Assembly (NCBI RefSeq): GCF_000002425.4
Contig: NC_037254.1
Span: 3,623,797 to 3,687,796 of the forward strand
DNA from: Physcomitrium patens
Taxonomy: Eukaryota; Streptophyta; Bryopsida; Funariales; Funariaceae
Direction: 5' to 3'
DNA length: 64,000 nt
Part shown: in pieces, positions 12,715 through 24,301 of the stretch
How the letters are laid out: each line of letters begins with the position of its first letter
How positions within the stretch are numbered: position 1 is the first letter of the stretch
Made by a program: the position numbers and the translations under genes
Notes under the pieces: model-generated
Seen by the model: only the letters and a program-made list of their open reading frames with translations
Told to the model about the DNA's origin: nothing
Databases searched by the model: none

Positions 12715-13501
12715 ATGGCTGAGAAGCGCGTCAAGCTGAAGAGCTCTGATGATGAGATGTTCGAGGTCGATGAGGCCGTGGCGTTCGAGTCACAAGCTGT
12801 GAAGAACATGATAGAGGACACGGGTATAGACGCTCCAATCCCTCTACCTAACGTGTCTAGCAAGATCTTAGCAAAGGTAATTGAGTATTGCAAATATCAT
12901 GTTGAAAACCAGAAGCCCAGTGATGACAAGCAAGCCACCCCCGAGGAAGAGATTAAAGCATGGGATGCCGATTTTGTCAAGGTCGATCAAGCAACCTTGT
13001 TCGACCTCATACTGGTATGAAACTTATGTCCAGTCTCAATATGCGAAGTTTTACCGCTCATGCTTTGGTGCGCTTCATACTTATGATGTTTATGAGTATT
13101 ATGTTAGGGAGTAAACATTTTCCTATTATTATTATTTATTTATTTATTATGGTGATTCTTACACTTATCAAGATGACGCGATTAATGTTGGTTTGTATGG
13201 CTCATTGTAGCGGCGATTTATTGATTATTTAGAGCACGTCATGGCTGTCTTTTCTTAATGCCCTAGCGCTTTTGAATTTGTATCCTTGCTACCTAAATGA
13301 GGCTTAATGTTTCTTATTTGTGAACAGGCGGCCAATTACTTGAACATCAAGAATTTGTTAGATCTGACTTGCCAGACCGTAGCGGACATGATCAAGGGTA
13401 AGACCCCTGAGGAGATCCGTAAGACATTCAACATTAAGAACGATTTTACTCCGGAGGAGGAAGAGGAAGTTCGAAGAGAAAATCAGTGGGCCTTCGAGTA
13501 G
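12715..13501 (+). CDS. SKP1: SKP1-like core subunit of SCF ubiquitin ligases
   Basis: SKP1 links CUL1 to F-box proteins in SCF E3 ligases, acting in nucleus and cytosol. Two coding exons: 12715-13014 (100 aa) and 13328-13501 (57 aa plus stop), with donor CTG|GTATGA and acceptor ACAG|GCGGCC, joining in phase 0. The 157-aa product has the usual family length. The BTB/POZ fold begins with [17 protein letters not shown], includes [20 protein letters not shown], and continues over the intron as [21 protein letters not shown]. The C-terminal F-box-binding part has [19 protein letters not shown] and ends in the invariant NQWAFE. No motif is missing. Plants usually carry several SKP1 paralogues, so this is one SKP1-family member. 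A 3' UTR of a few hundred bases probably follows. The intron position inside the LILAAN segment is typical of plant SKP1 genes as I recall them. Confidence 0.96.
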
Positions 13502-14461
13502 GCTCCCAGCTTTTCAGATGCTCTGGAGTCAACATGTGATCTGGAATAATTCCAAATTTGTAGCTAAGCGTTCCATTCCCACATATCTAGAAGACTACTC
13601 AGGGAACTTAACGTCTTTGAGGTTAAAAATATGTCTCAAGAAGATTACACTTGTTGTGTCAATCTACTTCAACTGTATTCACAGTTTGTTACAGCTATGT
13701 GTGGTAAAGAATTTCTGTGAAAAAGTTTAGAGTGCAGTGTAAGTATGTATACTCATAATCATAGTAGTGATCGTTTTATCTGCGCCGTTCATGCGTAAAA
13801 CATTTACGAATTCTATAGGGTGAATTTAGGCTCGGCGGAATCTCGAAAATATGCTGAAATATTTCTTCAGGTGGAAGAAATGATAGTTTCGGCGCTAAAG
13901 TACCGAATCCATAATCACCGTCTGGTGAGATGTTTATGTGACCTGTGTGCATATATGTCGATCAATATTTCCTGAGAATGGCTTTCGCTTATGGATTATG
14001 GCTGCTTTCCGCAGTCAGGAAACTTCTATCAACTTCTTGCCCATCTTAACCCTTAGCGGATATTTTATTCAAGTAGAATGGGATAAATATGGCGTTTGTG
14101 CGGGATGCAACGCCTACGGTAACATCGATGATATGAGGAAGCACTCGTAATTGTAGCAGCTAGACATGATATCCTTGCAAATGTTTCTTAAAACGCTCCA
14201 ATGCAATTAGAATGAAATCAGTCAAAGTTGTACATCTTTACGACCTCCGTGTTGAGCATCATACGGGATCGCCACTGCTACCAGGTCCAGGAAACAACGG
14301 ATCTATCTCCGAGTATCTTGAATGACAAGGAAATTATTGAAAGGCATCTTCTGTATGCTACACTACAAATGGTTGCTGCTAAAGCCGGTAATATCTTCTT
14401 CGAGTATTACTGAATGATGAATAAATAGCTCATAATCAAGAGTTTAAGGCCTCTGTGAATC
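13502..14461. other. convergent intergenic region between SKP1 and the Hsp33 gene
   Basis: This holds the 3' UTRs of two convergent genes. Short open frames (13518-13730, 13938-14150, 14228-14413) have no recognisable domain and are most likely chance frames in transcribed 3' sequence. No RNA gene or repeat was seen. Confidence 0.5.
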
Positions 14462-17400
14462 TCATGCTGACAGCAAAACTTGCTGAAGGTCAGTCTCTTT
14501 GAACTGAACCAACTCATTACAAAACTCGCACTTAACTTCGATAGCACCTGCACCTTCAAAATCAACTTTCCATGAGTAATTTTTGGTAGAAGTAGTTGCA
14601 CAAGCTGGCAACCAAGCAAAGCACACTGTATGCTATTATATCGATAGAATCACATTCTACAGAAATGTAGCGACGACGGTCGTAATTCTGAATGAAAACG
14701 GAGATGCCATCACTGAATTAATGTACAATAGCAAGGACCAGCCTCGAGTGTGACAATTTTCTGTTAGACCGTGATTCAAGAGGACATATCCATCACCTCC
14801 TTCGAACAAGCGCTGCAACATCTGACATAAGTTACTAATACAATATAAAAGTGCACAAAAGTAGGGTATTTCCCACCTTGCTCATCCAAAATCTCCCGGA
14901 TTTCAGCCGGTTCCATGGATGCCACAGCGCGCAGCATACGGGGTTTCAGCTCTTCTACTCCACACGGTCCATACCTCGGAATTATCTGTTTGGGTACATC
15001 CATATAAATGAACTCATATCGCCAAAAGCCCCTTAATAAAACCAGTTCGATCTAATAATTTTATGATGGCATGTGAGTTCATGCCTAGTATGACACACCT
15101 CACGTCATATATGACATAAAGCTAAACGATACCCAGTACTTAACAGAGACAAAACCACGATAAAAACCTGGGAGATCATGCAAAGGATTCTGATCTTTCT
15201 AAAACTCGTCAATATGTTGAATAAGAAATATGACTTACTGTATCATTGTAGTCACCCGCACCAATACCATCAAGTATTGCTTCCGCAATGTCAGATGCCT
15301 TAAGTTCACTAGGAGAATCGGATAAAGGCTTCATTTTGAGGATGTTTTCTTCGAGCCTAGATAAGGTCTCCTCTGAACAAAATGGTAATACCTGCATTGT
15401 TAATCAGAATAAAAGCATCTATATCTTTGTGAGTACGAAGTGGTTAGAAGGAATCATAATAACATTCAGCATTAATACATCATAATTGAACAGGATATCT
15501 TAAAAACGTCAATCGAGGAATGCTTGAGGCCGGAACTTTCGTGCTACCGCAAGTATCATGATGCCAATGCATGTAGACCCGCCCAAGGAACGCAAAAACG
15601 CACTAAGTAGTTGGCGCAAAGCGCACTAAGATTGAACTCTGCGTGAAAAGGAAAGACATGGAGATCATGTACCGAGCATGGCAAGGATATCCAATCTTAC
15701 CTGAACTAAATAGCCTCCAGCAAATCTAATTCCTACTTCCTTGTCAAATCCAATGCCTAGTCCCAACGCAGTGTTCATCTGTTATAAGCAATGGCATTAT
15801 AATTAGGCATATGGGCCTAAAACTACCAGAAGCACCAGACATACATACATCAGCATGAACAGAATCCTTAGTTTGACTCATGATTATGAAAATATGTTAA
15901 AACAGGACAGCGAGCTTTATAAGGCATCTAATTTGACAGTCAAAGTTCAACAAGTCCTTCACATTCTGCACGTCAAGATCAGACGTACAGTTGGTACCAG
16001 ACAACGAACTACAAGCTCACGTTAAATCAATTTTTTCGCACTTGCTAACATAATTGCAATTCGGTTGATAATATTATACGTGGTCCATTCAAAACCTATT
16101 AATTGAGAATTTAGGACAAATGTTCTTATTGAAACTAAGACCTTTAAAGATTCCAAGAGCGATTGATTCTGACCTGCTCACTATCTGCTAGGTAGTGTGC
16201 TATATCTTCTGCAATTTCACCAGAATAAATAGGTACCGTCCCTCTGTAATCAAGCACAACATTGTTAGGAACATATGAAATAATGCTGTGAAAACTTCCA
16301 AAAACGCTGTAGCACTGGCTCCCGAGCCCTGTGTGGTTCTGTTTGCTGACAGTCTAGTACAAGAAATTCACTGTCTTCACAAAGATTACCATCTTTTCTC
16401 TCAAAAAGTCGTTCTGAAGTATAATCTATCAACGACAATGTCATCATGGGCATTGATAAGTAACTAGAACACCAAAAACCATAAAAAATAAATCAAGGAT
16501 GAAGAAAATGTCTGATTTGAACTTTACGTGTAAGGTTGCTTCCAGTTGCGGTTGTTGCGTACAACGCTAAGTACACCAGATCCAACTGCCAACCCCACAT
16601 TCAGCTGCATACGAATCGCACAAGTAGCATGATTCAATCTCCAATAAGAATAGGATGCAACAACACAAATAGCAGTATCCCGTCTAATTTAATTCATTTT
16701 CCACCAAATGCCAACGGTGTACAACTGAAAAAAAAAAAAAAAAAAAACAAACAAACAAACAAACAAAACAAAACAAAACAAAACAAGCTTCACGTTACGA
16801 TACGAAACCACTACATTCATCATATCTAGAAATCACTACAACTCGTATTTAAGCTTTGACTCAACGATAAAAGACAGCAACATGAAGTTGTACCTTGCCA
16901 TTATCCTTCAAGGGAGGATCACATGAGGGATTGACAACAAAGCCTTTTACATGACCTTCATCAGCAGAAATTGCAGTCATATTTCCTAGAGGACCATTTC
17001 CCCTAAAAAGCACCTGCAACAGAAAGTTCCATAAGTTCTTATATAAAACTTATAAACAAGTTCCTGCTGCATATGCTGTAGGTAACGTAGAACAAGATGT
17101 TTATATCACTTCACACAACTTCACCAACTGAAGTAAAATGTAACCAAATCAAATCACTTGGCGGGTTGGCATACCTGAACGGTTTCTGCATCACCTTTGA
17201 GTGCTCCTAGGAGAAGAGTACCCATTAGCGTACGTCCTAACGCTGCACATGCCTTCCCTTGCAATACCAAATTAGCGTTACTCTGATGATAATATACGAT
17301 TCTTAAATGTAAACCTGTATAAAAGAGGACCGTGCAGATACCACGAAGATCAAAATAATAATAATAATATTAATAATAATAACAACAACACCAAAGTAAT

Positions 17401-18535
17401 ACAAACAAGGAAATGCTTACGAAGTACAATAAGGATGGCCTGAAAAACAGACCATAATTTAAACATGCCTTGATACAACAAGTTTCAGTACTATTAAATG
17501 ACTAGGACTGAACCTATCTGTTGTTCATCAAACAGTCTCCACGCTTTAAGAATGCGATGTAAAGTGACACGAGATGATACAAAGGTTTGAAAACACTGGC
17601 ACATACAGTTGGAGAAGTATTGTGTCGTTGCTGGGCCTCCCTCACGACTTCAGTAGCCACGAGGCTTAGTACTGACACCTGTTCTCATATGGCCATTACA
17701 AAGCAAATTCGTGATCACCATGTGCAACTTCAAAACCATTCGATGACATGAATTTTAACAACACTCTAAAACCCTAGGGTTTAACTCAAGAGCATGTTAA
17801 CAGCTAATCACGACTGGATGAAGTCCTGAAGCCCAAGTTTTATTCCGCATATCATCTCGGAAGTTCGATTCGAAGAACTTGCCTCGGCGTCCTTGGAAAT
17901 GACGCGCACGAGTTTATCGCCACCCCCTAGTGGATCCAAGTCTGCATTGTGCTCATTTTGAGAGGATCTAACACGTACATCATTCGATATCGACCTCCCT
18001 CTCTTCGGAATTACAGCCGGCGATTGTCTAATAGATAGACGCCCCCATTTAGAAGATTCAGTGAATTCTCTGCTAACGAACCGAACCGTGAAATTCCTTG
18101 AAATAAAAGGGCTACCACAGAAAATCCCTCGCAAATCATCTTTTCTAGTGCCTTCACACACCCATAAAACTCTGCAATGTCAGGATATGACAAGAATATG
18201 GTAGAATACTTAAGACAAGCCATAACCTGTACAACATACTCAATACCATCTCATTCCTGCCAAACATCCACTATACATTTCACTACACAATCGACAGACT
18301 GTTTATAAATAACCATCCACCTCGACCTAAAAATTATCCAAATTTGTCATACATGATCAGTTCCTAAACTTTAAATTTCCAGCCACAAACGACGCGTCAA
18401 ATTACCAACTATGCGCAGAATTTTCAAAAAAAAAAAACAAAAAACAAAAAACACACACTAGGAAGGTAATGAGGACGGACCAGATAGAAGGGAAGTGAAG
18501 GCCGAAAGGCGGTGTGAGAGTGAAGGGGTAGACAT
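14462..18535 (-). CDS. plastid-type Hsp33 redox-regulated chaperone
   Basis: Hsp33 is a holdase chaperone switched on by oxidation of a C-terminal zinc centre. Exons, 5' to 3' on the minus strand: 18535-18481 (tentative), 18169-17883, 17678-17607, 17282-17175, 17013-16894, 16604-16528, 16243-16174, 15778-15701, 15391-15239, 14985-14877, 14547-14462. All join in phase, giving about 404 aa. The core reads GGGDKLVRVISKDAE, LVATEVVREAQQRHNTSPT, LFRGNGPLGNMTAISADEGH, GTVPIYSGEIAEDIAHYLAD, then GGYLVQ. The C-terminus ends with a CEFC motif (C383, C386) and the conserved FKETDLQ segment. The Ser/Arg-rich N-terminus, starting MSTPSLSHRLSAFTSLLS, suggests a plastid transit peptide. Oddities: the usual CxC half of the zinc centre has one Cys (RYGPCG, C348), and the second intron is GC-AG. 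The first exon and its splice are uncertain. Confidence 0.9.
16722..16789. repeat. poly-A/(CAAA)n/(CAAAA)n microsatellite in an Hsp33 intron
   Basis: A run of about 18 A is followed by CAAA and then CAAAA repeats. It sits in the intron between the exons at 16894-17013 and 16528-16604 and reads as a pyrimidine-rich tract on the transcribed sense strand. Confidence 0.85.
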
Positions 18536-18960
18536 TGCAACTATCCTTACTCAGACGATATGCAATCCCGAATCCTTGCAAAAACGCAGAGCAACGTTGA
18601 GGAAAAACAATTGTAACAAGACTAGCGAGGTACGAGCAGTCGAGAGGACAAGGTTAGAAGGGAGGAGAGGAACAAGAAAGCTTGTTCAGGACACTAGCTC
18701 GCACTACTGAAGAACACACTAACCCCGCATTCCAGCTACTTCGACCGCCAGTTGGCGCCCCACGGCGGCCGTAGCTGGTCGCTGACGCGCGGTGGAGGCA
18801 GAAGATAACAGTCTCCCGCGTCGGTTTTCCATCCAAAGGATTCATTCGTACAGAAGGATGAAATCATGAGATTTGACCTTTGTTAGGCTGGTGATAAAAG
18901 GGCACCCAACTGAACACTATAACCTCTTGGGAACTCATACCTTCATGGCTACAATGCAAT
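18536..18960. promoter_or_regulatory. probable promoter region of the Hsp33 gene
   Basis: About 400 bases upstream of the Hsp33 start are notably GC-rich, especially 18720-18800, compared with the AT-rich spacer beyond. Position and composition suggest a promoter and 5' UTR. No specific transcription-factor site can be claimed. Confidence 0.35.
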
Positions 18961-18983
18961 GCAGCTGGATGTCTTTTGGGGAA

Positions 18984-19004
18984 GGGGGGGGGGGGGGGGG
19001 GGGG
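18984..19004. repeat. G21 homopolymer
   Basis: Twenty-one consecutive G residues on the plus strand occur in otherwise ordinary spacer. Such runs are prone to length error in sequencing. Confidence 0.9.
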
Positions 19005-19385
19005 TTGGTTGAATGCATGTAATGGCTGTGGTCTAAGCTTATGGGTGAGAACCCCTCCTCAGTCTTATCCATTCTCATCAATGACAGGAATCCAAAGTAG
19101 CCTACAAGGTCTCATGTTGAACTTCACTGCCTTCCCACCCCATGTGGCAGACCCATCATGGCTTTTGCTTTGCTTTCAATTCATTCCAGAACATGGAAGG
19201 GTGGTAAAGTGGGTCAGAGAAATCTATGGTACCTTTCCAACATGTGTTGTGTTACAACTTATTAATGCAAAAAATATTCATTTCAATCAATTGGTTTTTC
19301 AGTGTCTTCTATTATTTGAAAAAAATTGATGTGAAATGTATGATAGATTGCACAACCAGATGAAAAGAAGTTATTTGTGTGTGAG

Positions 19386-19416
<31 letters not shown>

Positions 19417-20143
19417 TCATAAGAAAAATATTAAACTTCTGACACATTACAGTTACTTATAATGTTAAAAAGTGTTGTCACTAATATATTTTTCTATTGT
19501 ATCTACAAAACAGGGTGTATTAATATTTTTATAACGATGTTTTAATATATTAAAGATAGGATTTGCTAAAGCAAGACCCCTGTATTGTTAAAGCCACACA
19601 TCACATGGATACATTATGGCTCTTCCCTCAACCCCGGCTCTCCCATGCCACTCTCATCCCTTGCTGCTCACCACTTATGTATACACACTAAATCATCACT
19701 CCCAATTCTTTTCCACATGAATGCAAGTATACGAAACAAGTGAACTTTTTCCTAAGTGTCTCCAAAGGAATTGCAAAGTGCAAACTCAAAAGGAATCACA
19801 ATGCATGCAACCACATCTTTTGGGGTGTTGCTTGAGCATAAGGGTCCTTTTTCCTAATTGTGTAGAAATAAAAAAATTATATAGTTTAAAATTTTAAATT
19901 ATATAGACAATTACAAGTTTAAATTTTAAAAATACAATAATTTCCTATTTTAAAAAAATAAAATATTTTTGTTATAATATGCTATTTTATAATACTATGA
20001 AAATATAAAATAGTAAAAAAAATAGATTTTATGTATGTATGTATGTATGTATTACATTTAATTATTTTTCAAAGTATTTTATAATCATTGTTTAAAGCCA
20101 TTAAACTGATTTTTTAATGAATAAAAAAACCAAATAATTTTGA

Positions 20144-20182
<39 letters not shown>

Positions 20183-20951
20183 CATAATTTATCATTACTA
20201 CTAAGATTATATCTGAAGTTTCTCAAGTTTGTTTTTAAATTGTTTCTATACAAAATAGTAGATGATTATGATAAAACAATAATCATACACATGCCATGCA
20301 TCTAAAAATTGGTGTCTATACATATGCATACATATAGATATACATATGTATATCTACAATTTATATTTTGCTTAAAATTAGATTTTTAAAGGCTAAGTGA
20401 TTGAATTTACTCAATTTCAATGTCTACAAATAGCAAGTATCATGATGTGACCTTATTATACCAAATAATATTATCTTTGTATGATTTTTTATCTAAAATA
20501 ATCTCACAATTTTATGACATCTTATAGTCTATATTAAAATCATAATAACAATAATAAAATTATTCTTTTAATGAAATCATTTAGTTTAAATTGAAACCCT
20601 AGATTCCTCACACAAGGATGTCCACTTTGCCAACTCATAGGTATGTAAAAAATGGTTGGTGGTGAAACTACAATACCAACTATGTTAGTATGTGACTTCT
20701 ATTTGTATCAATCATTCATTTGTATTGCAATCCATGAAAATGATTGGAAAGAAGTATTTATTCTAAAATACCTTTTGTAAGATTCAGTGAAAAAATAAAA
20801 AATAAACAATAAATGGTAGGTGAAAACTCAATTTGTTTTATTACCTTAATAATTGAAGAAATAGAACACTTATCTATTAGTAGTCTATAATGTTTTTTGG
20901 TTTTTAAGAGACAAGTTTATATTATTACTTTACCAAATATTATAACTCAAA

Positions 20952-20985
<34 letters not shown>

Positions 20986-21392
20986 AGAAATATAAATATG
21001 AATAAATGAACATAAAATATTTATTTGAACATCAAATATTTATTTGAACATCTAGAAATTTTAGGATTAATTATTATTATTATTATTATTATTATTTATT
21101 TATTTTTCTTTTACACAGTATCAAAAAATATCATGTTACATAAGAAATTAATTATCATAAAATGGTTAATAATTTTTAAATTTAAATTTTTATTATAAGA
21201 TTGCTATACTCAATAACATGTTGTAAAAGCTATGTTGATGATTGATAAGATAGATAGTTATATCATCTTAGAATTTTTATTTTATTTTATTTTATTTTTT
21301 GATTTTTGGTTTGTAAAAAGGTATGGCTAATGTCACCATAGTTTTTGCTACTATTGGCACATTTTATCATCCATCACAACTTGCCACCTACT

Positions 21393-21393
<1 letters not shown>

Positions 21394-21431
<38 letters not shown>

Positions 21432-21512
21432 CAATAAAAAAAACCTGTCAATATTTATAATATGTTTTTTTTATTGAAAAAAATGTATATATATATATAT
21501 ATATATATATAT
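21394..21512. repeat. inverted repeat with (TA)n arms
   Basis: Two long (TA)n tracts flank a perfect 15-base inverted repeat: TTCAATAAAAAAAAC at 21430-21444 and its reverse complement at 21464-21478. The loop between them is 19 bases. The whole unit could fold into a hairpin over 100 bases long and resembles a MITE or fold-back remnant. Confidence 0.75.
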
Positions 21513-21640
21513 CTTTTGTTCTCAAATTTTAAAGTAAAATGTGTTGCAAGACCAATGTACAATATACATTAGAATTAACAAGATTTTAATGATTAAAATG
21601 TGTAAATCATTGCTACTGTCTTGGAGTAGATAATGAAGTG

Positions 21641-24301
21641 GGCTCGCAATATTCAAATGAGTTCCCTCAGCGTTTCCAGTGGCATTACCAAATGGTTCCC
21701 AACATTGGATCCAACTCTTCTAACACCCTACATATCATGGGCCTTAAATTTCGTAACCCACACTAATTATCTACACGAGAGCACGAAGGCTCAGAAAATT
21801 GGAGTAGGCTAGTAGTAGGAAATTATCCCCGAGGAAGGTCCGCTGGATCTTCGGGGGACCTGATTTGGAGTAAGCCGGACTAAGTTTAGAGTGTAAGGAA
21901 TTCTTAGGGTAGCCCGACATCGTGGTCTACGAAAGATTAAGGGAGCTTAATTCGTGGATTATGAGCTAATAATACCGCGGAGGGAGCACTAATCAGGGAG
22001 GAGAAAGGGAGGCCGGGTGGGAAATGAATGCGAGGCGAGGCCGTGAATGGCCCGGTTACCAGTCAGCTTAGCTGTCTTCTCGCAGCGGCCCCGCCCCGAA
22101 GACTCGGCAAGTCAGTCCCCAACACCAAGGGCAACTACACCACGAGCAGACTACGACCATGTTATTGCGCCTCCCCGCATTCGATCCGCTGCGTCATCGT
22201 CTCGCCTGCCGCTCTCATCTCCTGGCCTATGTCTTCTCCTCCACGGAGGTCCAAGTTGCACAGAGAATGGTCGCCTGACGCCCCTGGTCGAGTCTTGCCC
22301 ACGGGAGATTGCGTTGATTTAGAGGAGCTGTTGCCGCCCGTATTGGGAGAAGGGCGCCAAGAAAGCAAGGCTCCTGCGTGGATGTGAGCGACACTGCGGC
22401 TGTTTCGGCGTCGTGTGGTGCGTTTCCGGGTTTTGCAGGGGTAGTGCGTCTTGAAGAACGCTTAATTGCAGCTTTTTTGGCGCTTGTTCGGGGTGGATTT
22501 TAGGTTAGGTTACGGTGGAGGTGAAGAAGATATGTGAGAGTTGATTTATGTGTGCGTGCCTCACCATCTAGTTATTTTATTCTTGATAAAGTCTGAAGAG
22601 TCTCTTTACTAAGGTCGGAAGTGGAGGTCTAGTTGCGGAGTTCGTGGTGATCTAGGTTTTTGGTTATTTTTAGTTCACCTCAGAGTTTGTGGTGTTGAAT
22701 TGGCACATTTTGTTGCTGTGCTGGTATTTTTCGTATGCGGGATATCTTTTTTGCTTCCACATGAAATCGGATTCTTGACATGCTGAATGTAGGGTTTGAA
22801 ATTTTAAAGAGAGCTACAGTGTGAGTGGAGGACCTAAAATTTTCATTTTGGCGATTTAGGCATCTTGTATTAGTTTAAAAACAAAAATTCCGATCTGAGA
22901 CGGTTTTCTTGGAAGGGAGTTCAAGGCTAGCCTCTCTATTTTAGACGGTGTAGATTTATTCAAGCAGGAAGAAGCGACTGACTTCAGATCTGAAGTGCCC
23001 TGTCTTCGCATTTTCCTGTTGTTTTCGTCGATTAGCTCAACACAGATCTTTCTAAAGTGTTCCAGTTGTCAGAGGCATTTACGTGAAGAGTTCTAGCTTG
23101 CAGCAGCCCTTAGGATTCCACTGGTTTACTTCAGATTTGCTTAAGAAGTTGATTGTTTTCGGGGATAATAACTATACTAATAACAGCAATAACAATTTAG
23201 TGGCTCCAAAACTGTAGCTTTCATGGCCCCGCTATGAGTTATTTTGTATTTGAATGAGCGCCATTTTTGTCTGATATATTACCAAATTAGGTTGTGGGCT
23301 GGCCCGTGTCGGTCCGAGAGAGGTAGATAATTCTTTACAGCAATAAACAGTATTGTTTTTATTGATTTTCTTCTGCTGGTATTGGAGATGGTTGGCGACG
23401 AAGTGATGCATCGTTGTTGAATATTCGCTTCAGCTTCCAAGGTTAAGCTTAGTAATGTCCCTTGAGTTTGAAAAATTGTACTTACCCGATGCCTTTCTTT
23501 ACGAATTCCTATTTATTGCATTTTTCATATTCCATCTACTGAAACTTTTTACATTTGTTTTTTTTGCAGACGGTTAAGAAATGACAGATGCTGTGACGAC
23601 AGAGGCTTTTGTCGAGGAGATTATCTCAGACATCTGGAGCCCCGTCGGTTATCTCATGTCTGAGTCAAAATTTAAAATGTCGAGATAATTACTTTTAGCG
23701 CTTATATCGAAATACTCGCATATTGACATCAGTGGGATCTTCTGGATAGTTGTTTTTTGATTCTGGAAGGCGTATGATTTGTTCTAGAAATGGAAGTTGA
23801 ATTCGATTTGGTGACCAGTTTTTTCAACAGCCTTTTCATTAGTCCGAGTCGAAGGAGTTGACAAAGAAAGAGATTGTAATAAAGCAGCCTGAGAGTGTGG
23901 AAGGATGCAGGTTGGACTTGATGGTTCCAAACAATGGTCAAATAGGAGCACTATTAAGACATTTCAGAGTTCGATTTGGGTAGTGGGTGGTGCCACAAGG
24001 GCGCATACTTTTACGTCAAGCAAGGAATAGCAGAGTTAGTTTTTGGGCAGATGGTCCAGCTCGAGGAGATTCGACCTGTTTATTTGAAGAGATTGGAATT
24101 GAGCCTACCCGTTCATTTCCCGTACATCAATTTCTCGAGCTCTGTAATAGAGCTGGTGGACTCAGATTGTGAAGAAGTCCGTCGTAGAAGTGTAATCTTT
24201 GTAGGTGAAATCATTTCTTATGCTGATGGCTAGTAGGGTATAGAGTAGTCTTTAACGTGGAGAAGGTACACTGATGTACGGAGAAGAGAGGAGGTTGGGT
24301 G
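21641..24301 (+). promoter_or_regulatory. promoter and long 5' leader of the seven-TM protein gene
   Basis: Composition turns GC-richer at about 21830-22450, consistent with a promoter and first leader exon. A good acceptor (TTTTTTTGCAG|ACGG) ends at about 23570, implying a leader intron of roughly 1.1 kb. The sequence between it and the main ATG at 24302 has several upstream ATGs, including a 35-codon frame at 23581-23688 and a roughly 40-codon frame from 23904. An open frame at 22028-22387 has low-complexity composition and no recognisable domain. Further introns between 23690 and 24300 cannot be excluded. Confidence 0.4.
23581..23688 (+). CDS. possible upstream ORF (35 codons) in the leader
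   Basis: This frame begins ten bases after the inferred leader-intron acceptor with AAGAAATGA context. It encodes a 35-residue acidic peptide (starts MTDAVTTEAFVEEIISDIW). Its position would let it limit translation of the main protein. I do not recognise it as a known conserved upstream peptide, so its function is unproven. Confidence 0.3.
   Translation: MTDAVTTEAFVEEIISDIWSPVGYLMSESKFKMSR

Larger units (their letters stand above)
18961..21640. other. AT-rich intergenic spacer with microsatellites
   Basis: No gene is visible. A 21-base G homopolymer lies at 18984-19004. Microsatellites include (TA)n at about 19390-19410, 20147-20175, 20957-20982, 21394-21428 and 21485-21512, (ATGT)n at about 20034-20051, and (ATT)n at about 21069-21094. 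A short open frame at 18976-19329 has no recognisable content. Confidence 0.6.

Noticed and set aside
22028-22387. 119-aa open frame, GC-rich
   Set aside because: Pro/Arg/Ser-biased composition, overlapping open frames in other phases, and a position in the likely leader of the seven-TM gene. No domain seen.
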